Assembly (NCBI RefSeq): GCF_017163935.1
Contig: NZ_JABVZR010000001.1
Location: forward strand, 2,914,001-2,978,000
Direction of reading: 5' to 3'
Length of the DNA: 64,000 nucleotides
Source: Novosphingobium terrae
GTDB taxonomy: Bacteria > Pseudomonadota > Alphaproteobacteria > Sphingomonadales > Sphingomonadaceae
In this document: positions 43,463 through 52,325 of the stretch, piece by piece
How the letters are laid out: each line of letters starts with the position of its first letter
How positions within the stretch are numbered: position 1 is the stretch's first letter
Notes under the pieces: model-generated
Told to the model about the DNA's origin: nothing
The model's database searches: none
Seen by the model: the letters and a program-made list of their open reading frames with translations, nothing else
Translations under genes and position numbers: made by a program

Positions 43463-43638
43463 GGCCCTCCCCCCTTTTGGTCTTGCCTTGCTATCGGCGC
43501 GGCGGGTTTGTCTTCAAGCCGTTCCTCGCTTGCGGTCCATGCTGATTGCGCAAGGATCGAAAGCGAAATGGACTTGGACTTGAGCGCCACCGCGCCGATG
43601 ATCTGCGCCATAACAATCACAATCGTCAGGAGAGAGCC

Positions 43639-44655
43639 ATGGCATTGCACTCTATGCGTTACGCCCTGCTGGGCGCGGTCTGTCTGGGCATGGCCGGGCT
43701 AGCCGCCGCGCAGGCCCCCATCGCCTATCCCTCGCAAGCCAGCTTCCCCCATGAAAACCGCGAGGCCGTCGCCCGCCATCTGGCCGAGGGACGCAAGATC
43801 GCCGGTTCCGATCTGGAGGCCGATTTCAACTGGCGCTGCCTGATCAGCCCGCTCGACAAGAAGATCGTCGCGGGCGTGCAGCATGACGGGCTGGTCCCAG
43901 CCACGAAGGTTTTCGACAATCTCTATTCCATCGGCCAGAATGCCGTTTCCGCCTGGGCGCTCGACACCAGCGACGGGATCATCGTCATCGATGCGCTAAA
44001 CAATGGCGATGAGGCGCGCGATATTCTGGTGCCCAACATGCGCGCCTTGGGTCTTGACCCGGCCCGCATCAAATATGTGCTGCTGACCCACGGTCATGGC
44101 GACCATTGGGGCGGCGCCAAATATCTGCAGGATACGTTCGGCGCGAAAGTCGCCACCTCGGAAACCGACTGGGGCATGATCGAAAGCCCCAACCATGGCG
44201 GCGGGCCTTTCGCCAATCTGGTGCCGCCGCGCCGCGATATGGTGCTGAAGGATGGCGACGTGGTGACACTCGGCAAGACCAGCGTGAAGATCTATGTCAC
44301 GCCGGGGCATACGCCGGGCGCGCTCTCGATGATTTTTCCGGTGTTCGATCATGGGCAGCGGCATCTCGCCGGGCTGATGGGCGGCACGGGCGGCGGGCAG
44401 GACTCGGTTTCCGCGCATAAGCAGATCGTGTCGCTGGCGCGCTGGCAGCAGATCACCAAGGCGGCGGGCGTCGATGTGCTGGTCACCAACCATCCGGTGC
44501 ATATGGCCGCCACTGAGAAGGAGGCGCTGATCCGCTATGGCGCGCCCGGGCCGAACCCCTTCATCTACGGTGTCGATAAATATCAACGCTATATGGGCGT
44601 GATGAGTGCCTGCTCACGCGTGCAACTCGCCAGACTGGGCGAAACCGGCGACTGA
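43639..44655 (+). CDS. Subclass B3-like metallo-beta-lactamase-fold hydrolase
   Basis: This 338-residue secreted protein (signal ending AAAQ) has the zinc motif THGHGDHWGG (His151, His153, Asp155, His156), a further ligand His224 in TPGHTPGALS and the late His285 in VTNHPVH. This ligand set fits B3 metallo-beta-lactamases and related MBL-fold enzymes. The N-terminal half is longer than in classic B3 enzymes. Beta-lactam hydrolysis is possible but unproven; ester or other hydrolysis is equally open. GGAGAGAGCC precedes the ATG. It is divergent from the esterase genes and followed by a strong terminator. Confidence 0.85.
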   Translation: MALHSMRYALLGAVCLGMAGLAAAQAPIAYPSQASFPHENREAVARHLAEGRKIAGSDLEADFNWRCLISPLDKKIVAGVQHDGLVPATKVFDNLYSIGQNAVSAWALDTSDGIIVIDALNNGDEARDILVPNMRALGLDPARIKYVLLTHGHGDHWGGAKYLQDTFGAKVATSETDWGMIESPNHGGGPFANLVPPRRDMVLKDGDVVTLGKTSVKIYVTPGHTPGALSMIFPVFDHGQRHLAGLMGGTGGGQDSVSAHKQIVSLARWQQITKAAGVDVLVTNHPVHMAATEKEALIRYGAPGPNPFIYGVDKYQRYMGVMSACSRVQLARLGETGD

Positions 44656-44668
44656 TCCAAATCTTGCG

Positions 44669-44699
44669 CGTCATCCATGCCGCTTTGGCATGGATGACG
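44669..44699 (+). terminator. Perfect 13-bp terminator hairpin
   Basis: CGTCATCCATGCC (44669-44681) and GGCATGGATGACG (44687-44699) pair around a GCTTT loop, followed by TCTCC. It lies 14 bp after the metallo-beta-lactamase-fold gene. Confidence 0.85.
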
Positions 44700-44781
44700 T
44701 CTCCATACGTCTTGGAATGACACCGGTTTCCACGCTAGTCTCTGCCCAAAGCCGCCCAAGCGGAGCCTTTTGGGGAGAGAC

Positions 44782-46740
44782 ATGATGCCGATGCCACGCA
44801 GGCAATTCCTGACGCAATCCACCTCGCTGGCCACGGCCCTGTCCGCCAGCCTGATGGCCGCGCCCCGTGCCATGGCTGCCCCGGCAGCGCCCACCGCTGC
44901 GCAAAAGCTCACCATCACCACCCCGATGGCTCCGCCCGAATGGGCCCTGCTGCAGCGCGCCGTGCTGGCGGCCCATACCGATGCCTGCGAGGCCTTCTTC
45001 CGCCGCTATTACGACGCCAACGGCTTCCTCCTCGCCCGTGAGCGCTGGGGCGGCGACGATGGCCCGGACGATGCCATCGAAAACGTCAACGACTGGCCCC
45101 AGCTCTACGCCCTCGGCGCCGATGAGCGCATCCGCACCCTGTATGAACACGCCTATGAAGGGCATGTCCGCCAATACACGCTGGCCAAGACCACGCAGGT
45201 GCCCTTCGCCCGCGAAGGCATGTATTTCCGCGAATTCCCCGTGATGATGGACTGGCAGCACAATGGCGAGGGGCTGACCGTCTTCAACAACATGGGTCTC
45301 GGCAATCCCTATTCGCAGGCCTATCGCAACCGCGTGCGCCGCTTTGCAGGTTTCTACACCGGGGAAGACCCCAGCGCCCCCAATTACGACAAGCAGCACA
45401 AGATCATCAAATCGATGTTCAACGGCAGCCGTGGGCCCTTGATGCGCAAGGCCACCGCTCTGGACTGGGCGGGCGATCCGGTGGAGCTGGCCGGCGTCGA
45501 CCAGAACGCCCTGCTCCATGGCGAGCATGATTACGACCAGATGCTGGCCCACTTCAAGGACTACACCGACACCACCGGGGACACGCCGCTCAACCTTGAA
45601 TCGACGGGCCTTGCCTTCAACGCCTATATGCTGGCGGGCGAGGAGAAATACCGCGCGTGGATGCTGGAATATGTCGATGCATGGGTCGAGCGGGCGCGGG
45701 CCAACAATGACATCATCCCCACCAACATCGGCTATGACGGCAAGATCGGCGGCGAGGCGGGCGGCAAATGGTATGGCGGCGTCTATGGCTGGGCCTTCAG
45801 CCCGGTGGTGCCTCAGACCGGCCAGCGGCAAGACCGCAACCGCATCGGCTTCACCCTGTCGGCCTTCATGAACGCCTATGTCATCAGCGGCGGGAACGAC
45901 AAGTATCTCGACGTCTGGCGCAAGATGACCGACCGCATCAATGCCCAAGCCAAGACCGTGAACGGCAAGCTCTCCGCCCCGCGCATGTATGGCGACAATG
46001 GTTGGTACTCCTTCCAGCCGGGCAAATGGCTGCTGGGCGCGCAGGACATCTATTACCTCACCATGAAGCCCGCCGACCGCGCGCGCATGCCCGACCATCC
46101 GTGGATCAGCTATCTTGAGGGCAAGAACCCCACCTACCCCGTGCAGGCCCTGCGCCTTGCGCTGGAGCGCATCCGCAACGCCCATGCCGCGCTGCTGTCG
46201 GACCAATCCACGCCCGACACGCGCTTTGCCGATACGGTGATGGATCAGAACCCGGCCAACATCGCCGCGCTTGTCGAGCTGATGCAGGGCGGGATCTATG
46301 TCGGGCGGCCGGGTTGGTCGCGCTATTCGCCCAATGTCGGCGGGGCGTTCCAGTTCGTGCGCCTGCGCTACTTCGATCCTCTGAACCGCCGCCCCGGCCT
46401 GCCCGAGGGCGTAAGCGCTCTGGTGGAAGGCATCACGGCGGATGAGACCGTGGTGACGCTGGTCAACACCAACCAGAGCGCCAACCGCACTGTCACTCTG
46501 CAAGGCGGCGCCTATGGCGAGCATCAGATCCTGAGCGTGACGCTGGATGGCAAGGCGGTGCCAGTCAATGGCCGCGTCGTGGAGGTGCAGCTGGCTCCGG
46601 GTGCAGGCGCCAAGCTGGTGCTGAAGATGCAGCGCTTCGCCAACGCGCCGCGTTTGGACTTCCCATGGGCCGCGCCGATTATGGACAGCACCGAAGGCCT
46701 GCGCACCATGACCGCCGAAGAGCGTGATGCGATGCTGTAA
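44782..46740 (+). CDS. Large Tat-exported protein of unknown function
   Basis: This 652-residue protein starts MMPMPRRQFLTQSTSLATAL, a twin-arginine (RRQFL) signal. The body is rich in Trp, Tyr and Asp (WPQLYALGADERIRTLYEHA, DWQHNGEGLTVF, TNIGYDGKIGGEAGGKWYGG, DNGWYSFQPGKWLLG). This is reminiscent of alpha/alpha-toroid glycosidases and polysaccharide lyases, but no family is firmly recognised. A carbohydrate-active role is inferred from composition and context only. The ATG follows GGGGAGAGAC. The gene is followed by a terminator. Confidence 0.7.
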   Translation: MMPMPRRQFLTQSTSLATALSASLMAAPRAMAAPAAPTAAQKLTITTPMAPPEWALLQRAVLAAHTDACEAFFRRYYDANGFLLARERWGGDDGPDDAIENVNDWPQLYALGADERIRTLYEHAYEGHVRQYTLAKTTQVPFAREGMYFREFPVMMDWQHNGEGLTVFNNMGLGNPYSQAYRNRVRRFAGFYTGEDPSAPNYDKQHKIIKSMFNGSRGPLMRKATALDWAGDPVELAGVDQNALLHGEHDYDQMLAHFKDYTDTTGDTPLNLESTGLAFNAYMLAGEEKYRAWMLEYVDAWVERARANNDIIPTNIGYDGKIGGEAGGKWYGGVYGWAFSPVVPQTGQRQDRNRIGFTLSAFMNAYVISGGNDKYLDVWRKMTDRINAQAKTVNGKLSAPRMYGDNGWYSFQPGKWLLGAQDIYYLTMKPADRARMPDHPWISYLEGKNPTYPVQALRLALERIRNAHAALLSDQSTPDTRFADTVMDQNPANIAALVELMQGGIYVGRPGWSRYSPNVGGAFQFVRLRYFDPLNRRPGLPEGVSALVEGITADETVVTLVNTNQSANRTVTLQGGAYGEHQILSVTLDGKAVPVNGRVVEVQLAPGAGAKLVLKMQRFANAPRLDFPWAAPIMDSTEGLRTMTAEERDAML

Positions 46741-46750
46741 GGGACCCATC

Positions 46751-46779
46751 CCCGGCGGGCAAAGGGCTCGCCGGGTTTT
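46751..46779 (+). terminator. Terminator after the Tat-exported unknown
   Basis: CCCGGCG (46751-46757) pairs with CGCCGGG (46769-46775) and is followed by TTTT. The remaining bases to 47015 hold no gene. Confidence 0.7.
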
Positions 46780-47015
46780 GGAGCGCAGGGCGGCGGATGT
46801 CGAAGGCCGCTTCGCTGCGGTAGAAACACGGATAAGTCAGCGGGAAGCCACCACCGGTCCGTGACAGCATGCTCTGGCCAGCAAGCGCTGCCCGGCATTT
46901 CAAATGCCAGAATTAACAATTTATATGAAATTTGAATACCAGCCTGCTTGAGTGTTCATGGTCCCTGCAGTTTGACGGTGGCAAGGTCGGGCATGACCTG
47001 TAGGAGGGATTTTCT

Positions 47016-47375
47016 ATGACGATCAAATTTAATGCAAAGGCAGCTCTCGCCGCCGCCGGGCTTGCAACGCTTGGGCTGGGTGTGATCCCCTCGACAGCCT
47101 CGGCTCAAGGGTCCGGGTATGACCAGCGCTATCGTGACTCGCATCGTCAGCACTATTCGGATCGGGCCCGTGGTCGCTATGCTTCGCGCCATTGCGGCAG
47201 CGGCAATGGTGCCGTCGGGACCGTCGCCGGCGGTGCTGGCGGTGCTTTGCTCGGCAACGCGCTGGGCGGTGGCACGGCCGGAACGATCGTGGGCGGTGTC
47301 GCCGGTGCGCTGGTCGGCCGGACCCTCGACAAGAAGAACACGCGTGACCGCAACATGGCCCGCAACGGCTGCTGA
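47016..47375 (+). CDS. Glycine-zipper 2TM-domain (17-kDa antigen-like) envelope protein
   Basis: This 119-residue protein has a signal peptide (ending PSTASA), an Arg/Tyr/His linker, and a glycine zipper GGAGGALLGNALGGGTAG then GAVAGALVGR-like repeats near the C-terminus. Such proteins insert in or bind to the cell envelope. AGGAGGG precedes the ATG, a strong ribosome-binding site. It is expressed as a single gene. Confidence 0.9.
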   Translation: MTIKFNAKAALAAAGLATLGLGVIPSTASAQGSGYDQRYRDSHRQHYSDRARGRYASRHCGSGNGAVGTVAGGAGGALLGNALGGGTAGTIVGGVAGALVGRTLDKKNTRDRNMARNGC

Positions 47376-47485
47376 TAACAGGGGTCGCCCGGGGTCTGTT
47401 TCATCAGCCGCCCCGGGATGGCCGCTGTTATCCTGAGCAAGGGATGGCGGCCAGACCCCGGATCACACGCAAGGCAGAGACACAT

Positions 47486-47512
47486 GGGAGCGCGAGGCGC
47501 TAGCCCCCGCGC
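47486..47512. repeat. Degenerate half-copy of the dispersed hairpin element
   Basis: GGGAGCGCGAGGCGC followed by TAGCCCCCGCGC resembles the terminal hairpin (GGGAGCGCGAGGGGG) with mismatches. It sits between the glycine-zipper gene and a converging small gene. Confidence 0.45.
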
Positions 47513-47537
47513 ATGGCCCCCTTCTCTCCAAAGCAAA

Positions 47538-47560
47538 AAGGGCGCCCCAGCGGCGCCCTT
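47538..47560 (-). terminator. Terminator of the small minus-strand gene
   Basis: AAGGGCGCC (47538-47546) pairs with GGCGCCCTT (47552-47560). On the minus strand the stem is followed by TTT. Confidence 0.8.
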
Positions 47561-47585
47561 CTCGTTTCGCGTTGAACCGGCGGGA

Positions 47586-47768
47586 TCACGCCATGATGGA
47601 AAAGGTGCTCCCGGTCGCCATCGCGGCTGAAGCCGTCGCGATCTGCGCATCAGCGCTGGCCGATGCGGCCACGGCGGGGGCGGCCAGCTGCGAGGCGGGC
47701 TGCTGAGGGGGCCATACGGCGCTGGCAACGCCGCTGGAAGCTGCGACTGTGCCGATCTGAATGCTCAT
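47586..47768 (-). CDS. Small hypothetical protein
   Basis: This 60-residue Ala/Ser-rich protein starts at the ATG preceded by GGAG and is followed by a good terminator, so it is probably a real gene. The start lies 82 bp downstream of the MFS gene on the same strand, so it could be co-transcribed with it. No signal peptide is seen. Its composition (Ala, Ser, Gln) is low in complexity and gives no function. Confidence 0.55.
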   Translation of the reverse strand: MSIQIGTVAASSGVASAVWPPQQPASQLAAPAVAASASADAQIATASAAMATGSTFSIMA

Positions 47769-47850
47769 CACTGATCTCCGCTCTGTGAGAATGCGTTCGC
47801 AAGTCCGTTCACTCAGCGGGAGGACGACACGGCCCTCCCCCATTTAAGCC

Positions 47851-49197
47851 TCAGATGCGGTGAGCCGCTTTTTCCTCGCCGATCCGTTCGATTTTGCCGA
47901 CGAGCAGCAGGAAGCACAGGGCAGCGGCAAGCGCGCAACCGGCCACCACCAGCAGCACCAGATTGAAGGAATGCGTCTCCTTCAGGATATAGCCGATGAC
48001 GATGGGCGTCAGGATGGAGGAGATGTTGCCGAACATGTTGAAGATGCCCGCCGAGAGGCCTGCGCTGTCTCGCGGGGCCACATCGGCCATCACCGCCCAG
48101 CCCATGGCCCCCACGCCCTTGCCGAAGAAGGCGAGGCTCATGAACAGCAGCACCATCGTATCGCTGCTGGCATAGTTGCAGGCCACGATCACCAGCGCCA
48201 TCAGCATGCCCGAGACGATGGGCACCTTGCGCGCCACCGTCAAAGAGGCGCCCCGGCGCAGCAGCCAGTCCGACCAGATGCCGCCCAGCACGCCGCCGGC
48301 AAAGCCGCAGATCGCGGGCATGGTGGCGAACATGCCGGCCTTCACCACCGAAAGGCCCCGCTCCTGCACGAGGTAGACCGGGAACCAGGTGATGAAAAAG
48401 AAGGTCAGCGCGTTCACAAAGAACTGGCCCAGATACATGCCCCATAGCGTGGGCGTGCAGAGCAGCACGCGCATCTTGCGGCGGTTCTCGCTCTGGTCGG
48501 CCTGAGGCGCGGCGGCGGGGGGATCGACCAGCGCGCCGCCCTCCACGATCAGCTCCATCTCGGCCTCGCCAAGGCGGGGATGGTCACGCGGGGCGCGCAC
48601 CACGCTGGGCCAGATCCCGGCGGCCAGCAGCCCGAAAGCCCCCATCACCACAAAGACCCATGGCCAGCCGAAATCGGCGACGATCCAGCCCATCAGCGGC
48701 GCGAAGAGCACCGTGGCGAAATATTGCGCGGCGTTGAAGATGGCGCTGGCGGTGCCGCGTTCGCGCGCGGGGAACCAGCTGGCCACGATGCGGGCATTGC
48801 CGGGAAAGGACGGCCCTTCGGCAAAGCCCACCAGAAAGCGCAGCACGAACAGCACCGTCACCGCCGTGGCGCCGCTCATCCAGACCACCGCGCCATGCGC
48901 GGCGGTGATCAGCGACCAGATAACGATGGCCCAGAAATAGACCTTGGGCGCCCCGAAGCGGTCCAGCAGCCAGCCGCCGGGCAGCTGCGCCACCACATAG
49001 GCCCAGCCAAAGGCCGAAAAGATCCAGCCGAGCTGCAGGGCATCGATCCCCAGCTCCTTGGACAGAGAGGGCGCCGCCAGAGACAGCGCCGCCCTCACCG
49101 CGTAATTGATGACCGTGACGGCAAACAGCATCGCCAGAACCGTCCAGCGCACCTTTCCGATCTGCTGCATGCCTATCTGCTGTTTCGTCAAAGCCAC
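47851..49197 (-). CDS. MFS transporter, anion:cation symporter family (aldarate/hexuronate type)
   Basis: This 448-residue 12-helix transporter has the ACS-family look. The signature region is VRAALSLAAPSLSKELG near helix 1, followed by AQLPGGWLLDRFG and RFLVGFAEGPSFPGNARIV. Close relatives (GudP, GarP, ExuT) import glucarate, galactarate or hexuronates with protons. Its position with galactarate and glucarate dehydratase genes supports that substrate range. It follows the TonB-dependent receptor gene after 80 bp on the same strand. Confidence 0.9.
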   Translation of the reverse strand: MALTKQQIGMQQIGKVRWTVLAMLFAVTVINYAVRAALSLAAPSLSKELGIDALQLGWIFSAFGWAYVVAQLPGGWLLDRFGAPKVYFWAIVIWSLITAAHGAVVWMSGATAVTVLFVLRFLVGFAEGPSFPGNARIVASWFPARERGTASAIFNAAQYFATVLFAPLMGWIVADFGWPWVFVVMGAFGLLAAGIWPSVVRAPRDHPRLGEAEMELIVEGGALVDPPAAAPQADQSENRRKMRVLLCTPTLWGMYLGQFFVNALTFFFITWFPVYLVQERGLSVVKAGMFATMPAICGFAGGVLGGIWSDWLLRRGASLTVARKVPIVSGMLMALVIVACNYASSDTMVLLFMSLAFFGKGVGAMGWAVMADVAPRDSAGLSAGIFNMFGNISSILTPIVIGYILKETHSFNLVLLVVAGCALAAALCFLLLVGKIERIGEEKAAHRI

Positions 49198-49277
49198 CCA
49201 AACACCTCTTATGTCTTTGGCCCATCATGCAAAAACGGGCGAGGCAGGGAAAGAGCCATTCCCTGCCTCGCTGGCAA

Positions 49278-52106
49278 TCAGTAACGGAAGCGCACGCCCA
49301 CGCGGAAATTGCGGCCCAGCGTGTCGTAAAGCACCGGGTTGGTCTGCAGCGTGGAGGAGGCGATACCGGCGGCGATCGGCGGGTCCTTGTCCAGCAGGTT
49401 CTCGATCTTGAAATAGAGTTCGGCCTTTCGCTGGCGGTCGCCCCAGACGGTCAGATTACCCGCCAGATCGAAATAGGTCGCCCCGGCGATGTAATTGTTG
49501 TCGATGTCCACACCCGATTTCCAGGTGTTGTCGTACACGCCCGAGGAAACGCTGCGCATCGTGGCCTGCAGCGAACCGCGATCATTGTCGTAGCCCAGCG
49601 TGGTGTAGGTGCGCCACTTGGGGATGGGATAGGTGGCGTTGGGGCCGCCGTTCTCACCCACATATTCGATGGTGTTGCCCGCATTGGTGTAGGCGTAATT
49701 GAGCGCGCGCGTCGCCAGGAAATGCAGCGAGAAGGCGCCGCTCATGCCCGGGATGATCTTGCTGGCTTCCACACGATAGGAGGCATCGAAGTCGATGCCG
49801 CGCACCCGCACCGTGGCCAGATTGACCGGAATGCGCAGGATCGAGGTGATGTTGCCGCCGCTGTCACGCGTCACGTAATTGCAGATCGCCGTCTCGCCCG
49901 CCGCGCAGCGGTTGACGATATCGGCCACCGCCAGTGTGGTGATCGCATCCTTCAGGCGGATGTTGTAATAGTCGACCGAGGCCGAGAAGCCCGGGATGAA
50001 GCGCGGGCGGAACACGCCGCCAAGGCTGAGCGTATCGGCCTTTTCCGGGCGCAGATTGGTGTTGCCGTTGCTGATGGCGGTGGTGCGGACGGTCACGCCC
50101 TTGACCGGATCGGCAACGTCGGTGGCCTGCGTCGCGCCCGCGATGTACATTTCGCTGATGGAGGGCGCGCGAATGTCGCGGCTCAGCACGGCGCGCAGCT
50201 TGATGTCGCTGATCGGCTCATAGGTCAGGCCCGCCTTCCACGTCGTGACCATGCCCGAGGTGGAGTAGCTGGTGACACGCACCGCGCCATTGAAATCGGC
50301 CGATTTGCCCAGCTTGCTGTTCTTCAGCAGCGGCACCACCGTTTCGGCAAAGCCTTCGGTGACGTTGTAGCCGCCAGCATTGGTCTTGTAATTGCCGGTG
50401 TACCAGCCATTGGTCTGCGAGAGCGGATCGCCCACCGCCGTGGCGCTTTCACTGCGATGCTCCACACCTGCCGCCAGCGAGACCGGCCCGGCCCAGTTGT
50501 TGAGCAGCGTACCGCTGACCGAGGCCGCGCCCACCTGCTCGGTGATGCCCTGCGACTGCCAGGCGGTGCCCTTCACATAGTTGATGGCAGCCTGGCTGGC
50601 CACGCCATAGCCAAAGATGTTGAGCGGCACGCAACCATTGGAAGGATTGGTCAGCGTCGAGCGGCAGACGATCTGGCCGCTGCTGTTGGTCACCGCATCG
50701 ATGGCATTGGCGAAATTGGCGACATTGGTGGTGTTGAGCAGGCGGATGTTGAGATCGGTGTGGCCGTACTGATAATAGGCATTCCACGTCCAGTTGCTGC
50801 CGATCTTGCCTTCCAGCGAGCCGACGATGCGGTAGTTGGTGCGGCTGATATCGCTGACCGGGCGGCCCAGATCATAGGTCGAATAGCCATAGCCGAAGGA
50901 GGTGACCCCGGCGGCGGCAGCCTGATTGCGCACGCTCTGCGGCAGGAAGGCATTGCTGGCCGACATGGTCAGATTGCCCGCATAGCGCTGATAGGCCGCG
51001 CTGTTGCGCGCGCCGCTGGAGCCATAGGAGCCTTCCAGCGAGGCGGTGATGTTGTCGGCCACCTCATAGGTCAGGCGGCCCCAGGCGTTGTCGCGGTCGA
51101 TGCGCGGCGACAGGGCGATGGTGTTGCCCTCGTTCCAGGTGTTGCCGCCCAGCATGAAATTGCCCGCGATGGTGCCATACTGGAACGGCGACACCGCCCC
51201 GCCCGCAAGGAAATTGGTGCCCTTGAGCGCCGTGTTGGTGATCACGCCGCCCTGCGAGACATTGTTGTAGTTCACATTGGAGGCCACGATCTGGCGCGGC
51301 TGGCCATTGCCCGCCACATAGGCCGGATTGGGCACCAGATAGGTGGCGGTGTACCATTTGCGGTTCAGCGCATCGACACCGTCCTGATGCTCATGCTCAT
51401 AGCTGAAAAGGATATGGCCCTTGCCGCCGGCAAAGCTCTTGCCCGCCGCGATGCTGGCATCATAGCTCTTGTTGTCGCCGCTCTGGGTAATGCCGCCGTT
51501 GATGTTGCCCTTGATGCCGGTGAAGGTGCGGTCGATGATGAAGTTGACCACGCCCGCCACCGCGTCCGAACCATAGGCCGCCGAAGCGCCGCCCGTCACG
51601 ATGTCCACGCGCTTGATCAGTGCGGTGGGGATGTTGTTGACGTCCACCGCGCCGGTCTGGGTGGACGGGGCCACGCGCTGGTTGTCCACCAGCACCAGCG
51701 TGCGGTTGGGGCCAAGCCCGCGCAGATCGAGCAGGTTGAGGCCGTTGACGCCGGTCGAGGTGTTGCCATTGCCCACGCGCGAGGTCTGGCTGGGCGAGAG
51801 CTGAGGCATCTGGTTGACGTAATCGGCCAGATTGGCGGGCGCGGCCTTGTTGATGGCATCCGCGCTCACCACGGTCAGCGGCGTGGGGGCATCATAGCCG
51901 TCACGCTTCACGCGGGAGCCGGTGACGATGATGTCCTTGTCGCTGACGGCATGCGGTGCATCGGCAGACGGGGTTTCCGGCGCGGGCGTTGCCGCAGCCG
52001 GCGCGGTCTGGTCCTGCGCCTGAGCAACTGAAGTCGTCAGCGCCAGCATGGTCATGCCCGTGCTGGCCAGCGCGCAAAAACGCAGTCGCTTCCATGTCGA
52101 AACCAT
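49278..52106 (-). CDS. TonB-dependent receptor of the aldarate locus
   Basis: This 942-residue outer-membrane receptor has a signal peptide (about residues 1-30), a TonB-box and plug start (DKDIIVTGSRVKRDGYDAPT), LRGLGPNRTLVLVDNQRV, and a large barrel ending GVRFRY. The size and the plug signature match carbohydrate-type TonB receptors of sphingomonads. The substrate is unknown, but the gene order suggests uptake of an aldarate- or uronate-containing sugar. GGAGGG precedes the ATG. A LacI-type palindrome lies upstream. Confidence 0.92.
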   Translation of the reverse strand: MVSTWKRLRFCALASTGMTMLALTTSVAQAQDQTAPAAATPAPETPSADAPHAVSDKDIIVTGSRVKRDGYDAPTPLTVVSADAINKAAPANLADYVNQMPQLSPSQTSRVGNGNTSTGVNGLNLLDLRGLGPNRTLVLVDNQRVAPSTQTGAVDVNNIPTALIKRVDIVTGGASAAYGSDAVAGVVNFIIDRTFTGIKGNINGGITQSGDNKSYDASIAAGKSFAGGKGHILFSYEHEHQDGVDALNRKWYTATYLVPNPAYVAGNGQPRQIVASNVNYNNVSQGGVITNTALKGTNFLAGGAVSPFQYGTIAGNFMLGGNTWNEGNTIALSPRIDRDNAWGRLTYEVADNITASLEGSYGSSGARNSAAYQRYAGNLTMSASNAFLPQSVRNQAAAAGVTSFGYGYSTYDLGRPVSDISRTNYRIVGSLEGKIGSNWTWNAYYQYGHTDLNIRLLNTTNVANFANAIDAVTNSSGQIVCRSTLTNPSNGCVPLNIFGYGVASQAAINYVKGTAWQSQGITEQVGAASVSGTLLNNWAGPVSLAAGVEHRSESATAVGDPLSQTNGWYTGNYKTNAGGYNVTEGFAETVVPLLKNSKLGKSADFNGAVRVTSYSTSGMVTTWKAGLTYEPISDIKLRAVLSRDIRAPSISEMYIAGATQATDVADPVKGVTVRTTAISNGNTNLRPEKADTLSLGGVFRPRFIPGFSASVDYYNIRLKDAITTLAVADIVNRCAAGETAICNYVTRDSGGNITSILRIPVNLATVRVRGIDFDASYRVEASKIIPGMSGAFSLHFLATRALNYAYTNAGNTIEYVGENGGPNATYPIPKWRTYTTLGYDNDRGSLQATMRSVSSGVYDNTWKSGVDIDNNYIAGATYFDLAGNLTVWGDRQRKAELYFKIENLLDKDPPIAAGIASSTLQTNPVLYDTLGRNFRVGVRFRY

Positions 52107-52234
52107 CTCTCATCCCTCCCAAGGCCGTTCCCGCTCTGCGGTGTTCTTCGGCGTTTCTTCCTCACCGGTGTCGGGCATCCCGCCCCCCTCGTCCAATGCC
52201 CAGCCGCGATTGACCTATTCGCAGGCGGTATTGA

Positions 52235-52248
52235 TGCCACCGGTGTCA
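52235..52248. promoter_or_regulatory. LacI-family-like palindrome upstream of the TonB receptor
   Basis: TGCCACCGGTGTCA is a 14-bp palindrome with a perfect CACCGGTG core and one mismatch pair. It lies about 130 bp before the TonB-receptor start. The central CG and the symmetry are typical of LacI/GalR operators for sugar genes. No LacI gene is in the window. Confidence 0.5.
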
Positions 52249-52286
52249 GTTTCTATTTTATGGGCTCTTTAACGCCTGCCATGGCG

Positions 52287-52314
52287 ACAGGGGCGGCGGG
52301 CGCGCCGCCCCTGT
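52287..52314 (-). terminator. Terminator after the galactarate/talarate dehydratase gene
   Basis: ACAGGGGCGGCG (52287-52298) pairs perfectly with CGCCGCCCCTGT (52303-52314) around a 4-nt loop. It lies 12 bp after the dehydratase stop. Confidence 0.75.
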
Positions 52315-52325
52315 AACAGTTGGGG

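Noticed and set aside
44671..46749. A 692-residue minus-strand frame opposite the Tat-exported protein
   Set aside because: The plus-strand frame has a signal peptide, ribosome-binding site and terminator; the antisense one has none.
49227..52031. A 934-residue open frame antisense to the TonB receptor
   Set aside because: The receptor on the other strand has clear plug and barrel motifs and a ribosome-binding site. The antisense frame is Arg/His/Gly-rich with no family motif, a normal result of high-GC codon bias.
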